Part shown: piece after piece, positions 19,085-26,001 of the stretch
Numbering within the stretch: the stretch's first letter is position 1
How the letters are laid out: each line of letters begins with the position of its first letter
NCBI GenBank assembly: GCA_018644665.1
Contig: JABGQA010000110.1
Span: forward strand, 1-64,000
Direction: 5' to 3'
DNA length: 64,000 bases
Source of the DNA: Candidatus Poribacteria bacterium
GTDB taxonomy: Bacteria; Poribacteria; WGA-4E; GCA-2687025
Notes under the pieces: model-generated
Told to the model about the DNA's origin: nothing
Seen by the model: only the letters and a program-made list of their open reading frames with translations
Database searches by the model: none
Position numbers and translations under genes: made by a program

Positions 19085-19440
19085 TCAGTCGCAGTGTGAG
19101 GTGTATTTCGTCGACTCGCCAGTCTTGACAACTATTCTGGCGGTGGGGTTTCCCACCGGTCCCGTCCCATCGGCCGGCAGCGCAAACACATGGGTTCCGT
19201 CGCCGTCGAAGCGGCTCAAGCCATCGTCGACAGACAGCGCTCAGTTGTCCATGGTCAGGGTCGCGATGCCGTGCACCCAAACGGACGCGGACGTGGTAAC
19301 GGTTCCGCCCAGGACCTGTGCTAGTGGCTCGTGCACCGCGAGAGAACTCGCGACATCGGGGCTATCCCCGGTGGCTCCCTACTGGCCCGTCGATGCGCCC
19401 GGTTCTAGCGCCAGCGGCACACGATCACGCGTCGTATTGC
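19085..19440 (-). pseudogene. Remnant of a secreted-type protein gene with two in-frame stops
   Basis: A minus-strand frame from about 19440 to the TGA at 19085-19087 encodes a protein-like peptide with the pieces RDRVPLALEPGAS, AQVLGGTVTTSASVWVHG and GLSRFDGDGTHVFALPADG. It is interrupted by TAG at 19379-19381 and TGA at 19241-19243. The amino-acid pattern is alternating and strand-rich and looks like true former coding sequence. A short homologous fragment lies at 17110-17252, on the other side of the YCF48-like gene. The family is not recognised. Confidence 0.45.
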
Positions 19441-19574
19441 GCATTCGTCATGCTGGGATTCAGCGGGCACGCGTCCGAAGGAGTTGTGCTGGGCCGGAGG
19501 GCCTCAGACGGCGGCCAGGAATAGGTTCGCGCGGACGCCAGCGGAAACCAGGCGGATGACGCGGCTCGGGCGGG

Positions 19575-20033
19575 TCAGTACTTCTTGTCGTGGTAGCTCG
19601 GCGTGACCTGCTCGGGCAGGGACTGATACGAGCGCATGACGCGGCGTTCGAACTCGAATTGGCGCAGGCTGCCGCGCAACTCCGCCATGACGCGCTGGAT
19701 GATGTCGGCCGCCTTGGCGTCCAGCTCCCCGATCGCCTCGACGAGCGCAGCCCACTCGCCACGGGTAGCGGCGTCCGCCGCCTTCTCCAACGTCGCCACC
19801 TCAATGCCCTCGCGTCCCCATGCGACGAGTACCTCGTCCTTGTACGTCATCGCCTCGCCGAACGCGTCCCAGTCCGCGGCTTCCAGGGCGGTAATCTGGC
19901 TTTCGGACGCCGCTTTCCACCGATTGAGGGTGTTGCGGTACCGTTCTGCGTCCGAGGACCCCTCAATGCGAACCGGAGCCCGGTCAGACTGCGGCGTCAA
20001 CAACTGCATGATCCAGAAGTGCGTGAATGGCAC
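19575..20033 (-). CDS. FliT/FlgN-like flagellar export chaperone candidate
   Basis: The 152-residue product is almost wholly helical, with heptad-like regions (WKAASESQITALEAADWDAF and the segment ending DIIQRVMAELRGSLRQFEF). This matches the shape of FliT and FlgN chaperones, which keep late flagellar export substrates soluble and deliver them to the export gate. It lies directly downstream of fliS, where fliT is commonly found. The GTG at 20033 and the ATG at 20009 are both possible starts; neither has a strong ribosome-binding site. Sequence similarity alone is weak, so position carries much of the argument. Confidence 0.6.
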   Translation of the reverse strand: MPFTHFWIMQLLTPQSDRAPVRIEGSSDAERYRNTLNRWKAASESQITALEAADWDAFGEAMTYKDEVLVAWGREGIEVATLEKAADAATRGEWAALVEAIGELDAKAADIIQRVMAELRGSLRQFEFERRVMRSYQSLPEQVTPSYHDKKY

Positions 20034-20055
20034 AGTGATGGAGCGCGCGTGGTGG

Positions 20056-20514
20056 CTACTGGGACGCGCTGGACACGCCAGGGGCAGCGGGGACGCTACC
20101 GTCTCGCTGTGCCTTCTGTATCGCCTCGTCCCACGTCTGACGCAGGTCGCTCAGCAAGGTAACCACCTCGTTGAGCGCCGGGACTTCGCGCCGTATGTTC
20201 GCCTGGTTCAGGCGCCAGTTCATGTATTCGTACAACCCGAAGAGGGACTTGGCGATCTCCCCACCGTTGTCCATGTCGAGCGCGGCCATCAACTCGAGGA
20301 TGATGTCCTGAGCCTTGAGGATGAGGTTGGTCTTCTCGGTAAGACTTTCCTCAGTCGCCGGCTCCTCCTCCATACGTACCTTCGCCCGCTTCAGATAGTG
20401 GATCGCGCCATCGTAGAGCATGATGAGAAGCTGCTCTTTGGTGGCGGTCTCTATCTGCGTACGGCGGTACGCCTGATAGGGATTGCGCTTAGTGGTGTAG
20501 GAGGTCTGCTGCAT
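20056..20514 (-). CDS. fliS: Flagellar export chaperone FliS
   Basis: FliS binds flagellin in the cytoplasm and prevents premature polymerisation. The 152-residue product begins MQQTSYTTKRNPYQAYRRTQIETA and continues with EQLLIMLYDGAIHYLKRA, the strongly conserved FliS signature. The remainder is helical with WRLNQANIRRE near the middle. The start at 20514 matches the family; an upstream in-frame codon at 20619 would add 35 residues with no FliS counterpart. It lies 18 bases past a fliD end and upstream of the FliT-like gene, a normal fliD-fliS-fliT order on the minus strand. Confidence 0.93.
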   Translation of the reverse strand: MQQTSYTTKRNPYQAYRRTQIETATKEQLLIMLYDGAIHYLKRAKVRMEEEPATEESLTEKTNLILKAQDIILELMAALDMDNGGEIAKSLFGLYEYMNWRLNQANIRREVPALNEVVTLLSDLRQTWDEAIQKAQRDGSVPAAPGVSSASQ

Positions 20515-20637
20515 TTGGCCGCCATTCCCTTTGGGCACGGAAGGCAGAGGTCTATGGTCTACTGCCTTACTATCGGCGCCCATCACTGCGAACTTAACAT
20601 CTATGAACGACACGCGCAATGCGTGCCGTCTCTCGCT

Positions 20638-21993
20638 TTACTGACCAGCGAGTCCACCGAGTTGGCTGGCGAAGCTGGACTGCTGCGCTTCCATCTGCGC
20701 CATCGTCTGTTCCATGATCAGGAACTGCCGCTCGAGCAACGCGCGGCGCCCTTCGAGCCGTCCCTCCATGCGCTCCTGCGATTCCTGGAGCTGCTCGATC
20801 TCGGTCTGGAGGAAGTCCGTCTTGGTCTTGATGCGCCCGTCGATCGAATCCGTGATGCCGTCGAGTACCAATGTGCCGGCGACATTCGTCATCGAGTCCT
20901 TGAGCGACTCGAAGAACGTCTGCACCGCCGACGGGTTGTCGTCGAGTTGCTCGGTCACCCGCGACGAGTCCATCTCGAACAGGCCGGTGCTTGTGTTCAG
21001 CGTGATCCCAAGCTGAGACATCGACTGGATCGTCGTCAGGCCCGAGAACTGGGCCGTGAAGAGCGACCGGAGTTCGCTGTCCGTGGAGATGAGCGTTCGG
21101 TCGCCGAACAGGGCTCCCTGGCTCGTGGCTCCCTCGGTGAACTTCGTCTGGTCCACGGCGAACTGGCGGACGTCGTTGACGGCGTCGAGGAAGGTCTGAA
21201 TCTCAGAGAGGTTGCCACTGGAATTGCTGACCACCTGCACGGCTACGGTCGGAGTACCCGTGGCGTCTTTCAGCGTCAGCGTCAGCCCGTCGATCACGTC
21301 GGTGATCGTGTTGCTGGACCGCGTGATGGTCGTGCCGGCAAGCGATATTGACGAGTTCGCGGCGGATTGGTCCGCCGTGGCAATCCCGAGGTCCGCACGC
21401 AGGGATCCCGTGTCAGACGTCGTGACCGCGTTGGTCGTACCTTCCTGGGTCCCGGTAATAACGAGACGATAGTCGGTTCCCGCCCCGCTGATGTCGATGA
21501 TCGACGCGGACACGTCGAGGGTAAGGTTGTTGATTGCGTCGCGGATGTCGTTCAGCGATGCCGTCGAGGCGTACGAAATGGTCTCAGTCGTGCCATTGAC
21601 GGTGACACCGAGATCGCCAGCGGTGAAGGCGTTCGCCGCGGTGGCATCCGCGATAGTGGTGTCGGCGATGACTATCGTCTGTGCGGCCAGGGAGTTGATC
21701 GTGAAGCTGTAACTACCAAGGTTCCCGGAGGTCCCGCCCTCGACTTCCAGCGCGTCTTCGTTGCTGGAGGTCGCGCTGACCTGATCGAGGGTGTCATCGT
21801 CACCGATAGTGGTCAATGCGGACTTCAGCGTCGAGAGCTTGGTGTTGTAGTCCTGGAACAGGCTCTTCTGCTGCTCTAGGGTGGCCTCGCGGCGCTGTAG
21901 CAGGTTAAGCGGGCGACTCTCGATCGCTATCAGCTGATCGATTATGTTGCCGGTGTCTAGACCGGACTGAATGCCAAATATCTGAAAAGCCAT
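20638..21993 (-). CDS. fliD: Flagellar filament cap protein FliD (HAP2)
   Basis: FliD caps the filament tip and guides flagellin assembly. The 451-residue product begins MAFQIFGIQSGLDTGNIIDQLIAIE, the conserved FliD N-terminus (GLDT/S..I..L). The central part is strand-rich with repeated S/T-rich turns. The C-terminus is a long amphipathic helix (DSIDGRIKTKTDFLQTEIEQ and the following QERMEGRLEGRRALLERQF) ending with MEAQQSSFASQLGG, as expected for the D0/D1 assembly helices. Position between flaG and fliS supports the call. TCCTCC upstream on the plus strand gives a good ribosome-binding site (GGAGGA). Confidence 0.95.
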   Translation of the reverse strand: MAFQIFGIQSGLDTGNIIDQLIAIESRPLNLLQRREATLEQQKSLFQDYNTKLSTLKSALTTIGDDDTLDQVSATSSNEDALEVEGGTSGNLGSYSFTINSLAAQTIVIADTTIADATAANAFTAGDLGVTVNGTTETISYASTASLNDIRDAINNLTLDVSASIIDISGAGTDYRLVITGTQEGTTNAVTTSDTGSLRADLGIATADQSAANSSISLAGTTITRSSNTITDVIDGLTLTLKDATGTPTVAVQVVSNSSGNLSEIQTFLDAVNDVRQFAVDQTKFTEGATSQGALFGDRTLISTDSELRSLFTAQFSGLTTIQSMSQLGITLNTSTGLFEMDSSRVTEQLDDNPSAVQTFFESLKDSMTNVAGTLVLDGITDSIDGRIKTKTDFLQTEIEQLQESQERMEGRLEGRRALLERQFLIMEQTMAQMEAQQSSFASQLGGLAGQ

Positions 21994-22026
21994 GTCCGTA
22001 TCCTCCGCTATATCGGCGTTTCGCGC

Positions 22027-22422
22027 CTAGGCGACGGTGTCGAAGAAAAGCCCCATCGTTTCTTGCACTCGGGACAGGAACGACAGGAAGTCCCCCGGTT
22101 GTAGCCGCCTGAGTACTTGCCGCGTGTCCTTGTCGAGCATGAGGACCATCACCTCTTCGGAGTCGATGTCCAACTCGAACACGACGCTCCGCTGCGGGAG
22201 CGTCTGCGCGAGCATGTTTGCGTCATCGACTCCCCGCTCGACATCCTCACGACGGTAGTCCGGCGACTGACCCGCGCCTCGTACCGGGTCGACATGCATC
22301 GCGTCTAACGGCCGGTCGTATTGGATCTCGCCGGTATCGGGTGACGCGGGTACTCTCGGCTTCCTCGCAGCCTCGGACTCGCGTATAGAGGCGGTAAGTT
22401 TGTCGAGCTGCTCCATTCGCAT
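22027..22422 (-). CDS. flaG: FlaG family protein
   Basis: The 131-residue product has a variable, charged N-terminal half and a conserved C-terminal half with VVFELDIDSEEVMVLMLDKDTRQVLRRLQPGD and GLFFDTVA. This matches the FlaG pattern in which a short beta domain and a terminal L-x-x-D-x-x-A motif are kept. FlaG proteins influence filament length in some species, and the gene is usually beside fliD and flagellin, as here. The mechanism is not settled in the family. Confidence 0.85.
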   Translation of the reverse strand: MRMEQLDKLTASIRESEAARKPRVPASPDTGEIQYDRPLDAMHVDPVRGAGQSPDYRREDVERGVDDANMLAQTLPQRSVVFELDIDSEEVMVLMLDKDTRQVLRRLQPGDFLSFLSRVQETMGLFFDTVA

Positions 22423-22732
22423 GTCTCGACTCCTTCGACCTCAATGTCCGCAGTCCAGCCGCCAATCCGACGACTACGCCACGAGCGACAAAGCGCCCGG
22501 TACGCGCGTCGTTGACGCATCGCGCCCGCTCTGGGTTATGGTCTCGACGGAGAGCTTGGAAACTCGCCTCTGACAGCGGAGAAACGCCGCAATCCACGGA
22601 TAGATCGTCATGTCCATGCAACGACGCCGTCGGTCGTTTCCCTACGAGTGATTCAGCCCACTCGATAACCCTATCGGACGATGCGCCAAACGACTTGAAC
22701 GGCCAGGCGGCCGAGCCGCCGCCTGCCAAGCC
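22423..22732. other. Intergenic stretch upstream of flaG
   Basis: No gene is seen. It holds the hairpin at 22704-22725, described separately, which follows the flagellin stop on the minus strand, and probably the promoter of the flaG-fliD-fliS group. Confidence 0.4.
22704..22725 (-). terminator. Hairpin after flagellin gene
   Basis: CAGGCGGC at 22704-22711 pairs with GCCGCCTG at 22718-22725 across a six-base loop. It begins eight bases after the minus-strand flagellin stop. There is no T-run, so it may stabilise the mRNA end rather than terminate transcription. Confidence 0.45.
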
Positions 22733-23557
22733 CTAGAACTGCAGCAGCGAGAGCGCGTTCTGCGGCAGCAGGTTCGCCTGCTGCAGGACCGACGTGCCCG
22801 ACTGCACGAGGATGAGCGCACGCGTGAGCGACGCCACCTCGGACGCGAAGTCGGCGTCGCGAATCACCGATTCCGCATTCTGCGTGTTTTCGAGTTGCAC
22901 CTGTATGTTGGACACGGTGCGCTCGAGCCTGTTCTGCGCCGCGCCTACCTGCGTGCGAACCGACGCTAGCGACACCACACCCAGTTCGATACTGGTGATC
23001 ACCTGTATCGCGCTGACCTGGTTGGCGAAGTCAACGGACGACACGCCTTCGAGGATCACGCCGGTAGTCACCGGCCCGATGGTGATGTTGATGCGGTTGT
23101 CCGCAGAGCCCTCGTCTCCGACCTGGAACGTGAAGACGGTGCCTTCCAACAGCGACTGACCGTTGAAGGTCGTTGTCGTGGAGATTCGGTCGATCTCCTC
23201 GAGCAACGCCGCGACTTCGAGTTGGACCCCGCCCCGGCTGACATCGGTGAACGTGCCGTCCGCCGACGCGATGGCGAGTTCCTTCAGGCGAATCAGCATG
23301 CTGGCGATCTGTTCCATCCCGCCTTCTGCGGTCTGGAACAGAGAGATGGCGCTCTGCACGTTGCGATTCGCCTGCTCGAGGCCTTTGATCTTTGCCCGCA
23401 TCTGCTCGGAGACGAACAACCCCGCCGCGTCGTCGGCAGCGCGGTTGATGCGAAGACCCGACGAGAGCCGCTCCGTTGAACGGCGCGTGTCGATGTCGGC
23501 CGCCCCCAAGTGGCGGCGAGCGTTCATCGCCGTCATGTTGTGGTTGATCCGAAACAT
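22733..23557 (-). CDS. fliC: Flagellin
   Basis: Flagellin is exported and polymerises into the filament. The 274-residue product has the conserved N-terminal D0/D1 region (MFRINHNMTAMNARRHLG, ERLSSGLRINRAADDAAGL) and the conserved C-terminal region (NTQNAESVIRDADFASE and ANLLPQNALSLLQF). The central variable part is very short, so the protein lacks the outer D2/D3 domains of enteric flagellins. It has a paralogue directly upstream at 23628-24491 with the same layout. A GGAG site precedes the start. Confidence 0.96.
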   Translation of the reverse strand: MFRINHNMTAMNARRHLGAADIDTRRSTERLSSGLRINRAADDAAGLFVSEQMRAKIKGLEQANRNVQSAISLFQTAEGGMEQIASMLIRLKELAIASADGTFTDVSRGGVQLEVAALLEEIDRISTTTTFNGQSLLEGTVFTFQVGDEGSADNRINITIGPVTTGVILEGVSSVDFANQVSAIQVITSIELGVVSLASVRTQVGAAQNRLERTVSNIQVQLENTQNAESVIRDADFASEVASLTRALILVQSGTSVLQQANLLPQNALSLLQF

Positions 23558-23605
23558 GTGCTTACTCCGCTTATGAACTCACTCACCGGCCGTCACAGTC
23601 TGTTC

Positions 23606-23623
23606 CGCGGGCTTACGCCCGCG
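23606..23623 (-). terminator. Hairpin between the two flagellin genes
   Basis: CGCGGGC at 23606-23612 pairs with GCCCGCG at 23617-23623 across a TTAC loop, five bases past the stop of the upstream flagellin gene. It lacks a T-run; partial termination or 3'-end stabilisation could set the ratio of the two flagellins. Confidence 0.45.
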
Positions 23624-23627
23624 TGAA

Positions 23628-24491
23628 CTAACTGATCGAGTTCAGGAGGCTGAGGACGTTCTGCGGCAGCAGATTCGCCTGATTCATCACCGCGGTGCCG
23701 GCCTGGATCAGGATCTGCGCGCGCACGAGCGCGGAGGTCTCGGTAGCCAAGTCGGCGTCCCGGATGACCGATTCCGCGTTCTGCGTGTTCTCGATCTGCA
23801 ACTCGATGTTCGAAGACGAACGCTCGAGGCGGCTCTGGAACGCGCCGATCCTTGCGCGCGTGGACACCACGAGGTCGATCGCGGTGGCGATCTGGTCGAG
23901 GAAGTCCGGGATGCTCGGGACATCGGCGTAGGCCGAGTTGAGCGTTCCGCCAAGGCTCGCGAACCTGTTGGCGTAGTCGCCCAGCATGGCGTCGGAGTCA
24001 ATCTGCACGATGCCCAGGCCGAGGCGGTCGGTGGACGAATCGCCGATCTGGAACGTCAGGACGGTCGGGGGTGGGTCGAACAGCGTGATGCCGTTGTACC
24101 GCACACCCGTGAGGATGCGGTCCAGTTCCTGGACGAGCTGCTCACCTTCGACCTGTATGCCGTTACGACGCTGCGAGTCGGTGTACGAACCGTCCGCGGC
24201 CTGGATCGCCAATTCCTTGAGGCGAATCATGATGCTGGTGAGCTGGTCGAGTCCGCCTTCCATCACCTGCAGCAGCGATACTGCCTGGGAGATGTTCTGA
24301 CGCGCCTGCTTGAACGCCGCGATCTGCCCGCGCATCTGCTCGGAGATGAACATCCCCGCAGCGTCATCCACGGCGCGGTTGATGCGCATCCCGGAGGACA
24401 TGCGCTCGATAGCCGTCCGCACATCACGGTCGGTGCCGTTGAGATGGCGCCTTGATGTGAGCGCGGCGATGTTCGTATTAATACGGAACAT
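23628..24491 (-). CDS. fliC: Flagellin (second paralogue)
   Basis: The 287-residue product has both conserved ends of flagellin: MFRINTNIAALTSRRHLNG and ERMSSGMRINRAVDDAAGMF at the N-terminus, and TQNAESVIRDADLATETSALVRAQIL with NLLPQNVLSLL at the C-terminus. The middle is short, as in its neighbour, but differs in sequence (for example the FDPPPTVLTFQIGD segment). It is therefore a diverged duplicate, probably a second filament component. GAGAGGA lies upstream of the ATG. Three GGTACC-containing sites lie 25-60 bases upstream. Confidence 0.95.
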   Translation of the reverse strand: MFRINTNIAALTSRRHLNGTDRDVRTAIERMSSGMRINRAVDDAAGMFISEQMRGQIAAFKQARQNISQAVSLLQVMEGGLDQLTSIMIRLKELAIQAADGSYTDSQRRNGIQVEGEQLVQELDRILTGVRYNGITLFDPPPTVLTFQIGDSSTDRLGLGIVQIDSDAMLGDYANRFASLGGTLNSAYADVPSIPDFLDQIATAIDLVVSTRARIGAFQSRLERSSSNIELQIENTQNAESVIRDADLATETSALVRAQILIQAGTAVMNQANLLPQNVLSLLNSIS

Positions 24492-24515
24492 GCGTGCCGA
24501 TCCTCTCTATGAGTT

Positions 24516-24550
24516 GGGTACCGGGTACCCGCCGAACACATCCCGGTACC
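24516..24550. promoter_or_regulatory. GGTACC-cluster in the flagellin leader
   Basis: GGGTACCGGGTACCC lies at 24516-24530, and another GGTACC at 24545-24550, within 60 bases upstream of the flagellin start at 24491. The near-palindromes could be protein-binding sites or a leader hairpin. The role is not proved. Confidence 0.3.
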
Positions 24551-24798
24551 ACCGAGATGCTGTTGATCGTCCAGGGCGATACCCACGGTTGCCAGCGTCA
24601 GCCGCCGGTCGGGGTTTCACCATGTGTCCACATCCGCTCCATGAGACGCTCTGCCAAGCCTGACGCGCCGCCACTCCGGCCAGCGGGGCCCACAACAGAG
24701 GAATCCCCGTCGACCGAACTCACGACATCGCCGGGCCGGGTGAACGTCCACCGACTACACGGCTCCGTGCATACCTGCCCGCGAGCAAGCTCCAATGA

Positions 24799-24816
24799 CA
24801 TCGTTAGTTAACGATG
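24799..24816. promoter_or_regulatory. 18-base perfect inverted repeat
   Basis: CATCGTTA is followed, after GT, by its exact reverse complement TAACGATG. It sits between the flagellin-like gene end and the upstream region of the next flagellin. It is AT-richer than its surroundings, which fits a dimeric-regulator operator; a hairpin function is also possible. Confidence 0.35.
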
Positions 24817-24852
24817 CTATTTCGACGGGTCACACAGGCCCGTCACGCCTGA

Positions 24853-24868
24853 CCGAGCTTCCGCTCGG
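24853..24868 (-). terminator. Hairpin after the flagellin-like gene
   Basis: CCGAGC at 24853-24858 pairs with GCTCGG at 24863-24868; on the minus strand the loop is GGAA, a stable GNRA type. It lies directly after the TAA of the flagellin-like gene. The T-run is weak. Confidence 0.5.
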
Positions 24869-24869
24869 G

Positions 24870-25697
24870 TTAGGGTCGAATCAGAGCCATCGCCTCCTGG
24901 GAAACCAGGCTGACCTGCGCCAACAGACTGGTCGTCGGCGCGGACAGAATCTGCTGTCTCGCCCTGGTCAGCATCGCGACCGCATCTTCCGCGGTCCGCG
25001 TCGCCTTCACCGACGACTCTTCGGCCGTCGCTTGGGCGCCGTCATCCGCGACGACCTGTAGCCGTTCGCGGAATCCACCGATCTTGTCGAGCCTCAGCTG
25101 CATCGCGTCGATCGCCTCCGCCACCACTTCGGCGGCGGCGCGCGAGGACTCCGGCGTGCTGACCGCCTGGGGGTCCACCCCTGGGACCACGGTCTCGGGT
25201 CGCACGTCCGTCAAGGCAAGATGCGCCTCGCCGCCCGCGGGGGCGAGCCCCAACTGGAAGGTCAAGGCGCGCTGCGCCCCGTTCAGCAGAGGTATCCCGC
25301 TGAACTTGGCGGTATTGGACATCTCGTCCAGTTCCTGCCGTAGGCTTCGGACTTCGGACTGTAGCTGTCGCCGGTCGCCGTCGGTGATCCCCTCGTCCTG
25401 CGCTCGTTGGGTCACCTGGAACAGTCTCTGTAAGACCTCCCGGGTTCCGCTGAGTCCGGTTTCGAGGATCTGGGATACCGTCGCCGCGGAGGCGACGTTG
25501 TGATTCGTCTGCCTCACAGTTCCCACCTCCGAGCGTCGCTGCTCGACGGCTGTGGGGCCGCCCACAATTCTCATCTGCTCGCGGGCGCTTGGGGACGTCT
25601 GCGCCTGCTGCGCCGCCTGGCGGGCATCGAACTTCAGTCCGGTCAACTGCTGGTTGACTGAAGGTGTTGCCGGCACGTTGCTCTGTATCCGAAACAT
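24870..25697 (-). CDS. Divergent flagellin-like protein
   Basis: The start at 25697 is chosen because GGGAGGA precedes it and the product then begins MFRIQSN like the true flagellins; the frame is open upstream to 25853. The 275-residue product has a flagellin-type C-terminus of long amphipathic helices (AEDAVAMLTRARQQIL and LAQVSLVSQEAMALIRP). Its mid-region, ISDG..RQLQSEVRSLRQELDEM-like followed by FSGIPLLNG, also matches the D1 pattern. The usual N-terminal LSSG-x-RIN-x-A-x-DDAAG block is missing and replaced by a Gln/Ala-rich segment. It could be a minor filament or junction protein, or a regulator that uses the export signal only. A sigma-54-type promoter lies 140 bases upstream. Confidence 0.75.
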   Translation of the reverse strand: MFRIQSNVPATPSVNQQLTGLKFDARQAAQQAQTSPSAREQMRIVGGPTAVEQRRSEVGTVRQTNHNVASAATVSQILETGLSGTREVLQRLFQVTQRAQDEGITDGDRRQLQSEVRSLRQELDEMSNTAKFSGIPLLNGAQRALTFQLGLAPAGGEAHLALTDVRPETVVPGVDPQAVSTPESSRAAAEVVAEAIDAMQLRLDKIGGFRERLQVVADDGAQATAEESSVKATRTAEDAVAMLTRARQQILSAPTTSLLAQVSLVSQEAMALIRP

Positions 25698-26001
25698 CGT
25701 CTTGTCCTCCCGTGCCCGCTGGATCGTCGCTACATCAACGGCATGCTGCACGGCTTCGCAGTCCAGCCAATCGAACCGTTCCGCCCGGCTCCGGGGTCTC
25801 ATCTGCCGTACGTCGGCAGTCTTTCGCCTGCTCTGTTGCATCATGCGTGCCATTCCGTGTCATGCCGCTGTGGCAGAGGGGATTCCGCGCATCCTGCTGC
25901 CCTTACGGGTCGCCTCTTCCCAACGGCCGTGCGGGCCGGTGGGAACGGAATACCCACTTCGTTCGTCCTGCCGTCGACGTTCGGAACATATTTCCCGGAC
26001 A
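25698..26001. other. Intergenic stretch upstream of the flagellin-like gene
   Basis: No gene is supported, although a non-conserved upstream extension of the flagellin-like frame is open to 25853. The stretch contains the sigma-54-type promoter at 25837-25852, listed separately. Confidence 0.4.
25837..25852 (-). promoter_or_regulatory. Sigma-54-type promoter for the flagellin-like gene
   Basis: On the minus strand the bases read TGGCACG-CATG-ATGCA, against the consensus TGGCACG-N4-TTGCW, so only one core base differs and the GG-GC spacing is right. The gene start is 140 bases downstream. Confidence 0.55.

Larger units (their letters stand above)
24492..24852. other. Intergenic stretch upstream of flagellin
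   Basis: No gene is seen in these 361 bases. They contain the GGTACC cluster at 24516-24550 and the perfect inverted repeat at 24799-24816, both listed separately. The flagellin promoter must lie here, but no good sigma-28 or sigma-54 match was found by eye. Confidence 0.4.

Noticed and set aside
20590..20630. Sigma-54 promoter before fliS (CGGCACG and TTGCG on the minus strand)
   Set aside because: The spacer is two bases short of the fixed 10-base GG-GC distance.
19636..21351. A 571-codon open frame on the plus strand across fliS and fliD
   Set aside because: It is antisense to clear FliS and FliD motifs and has no recognisable domain.
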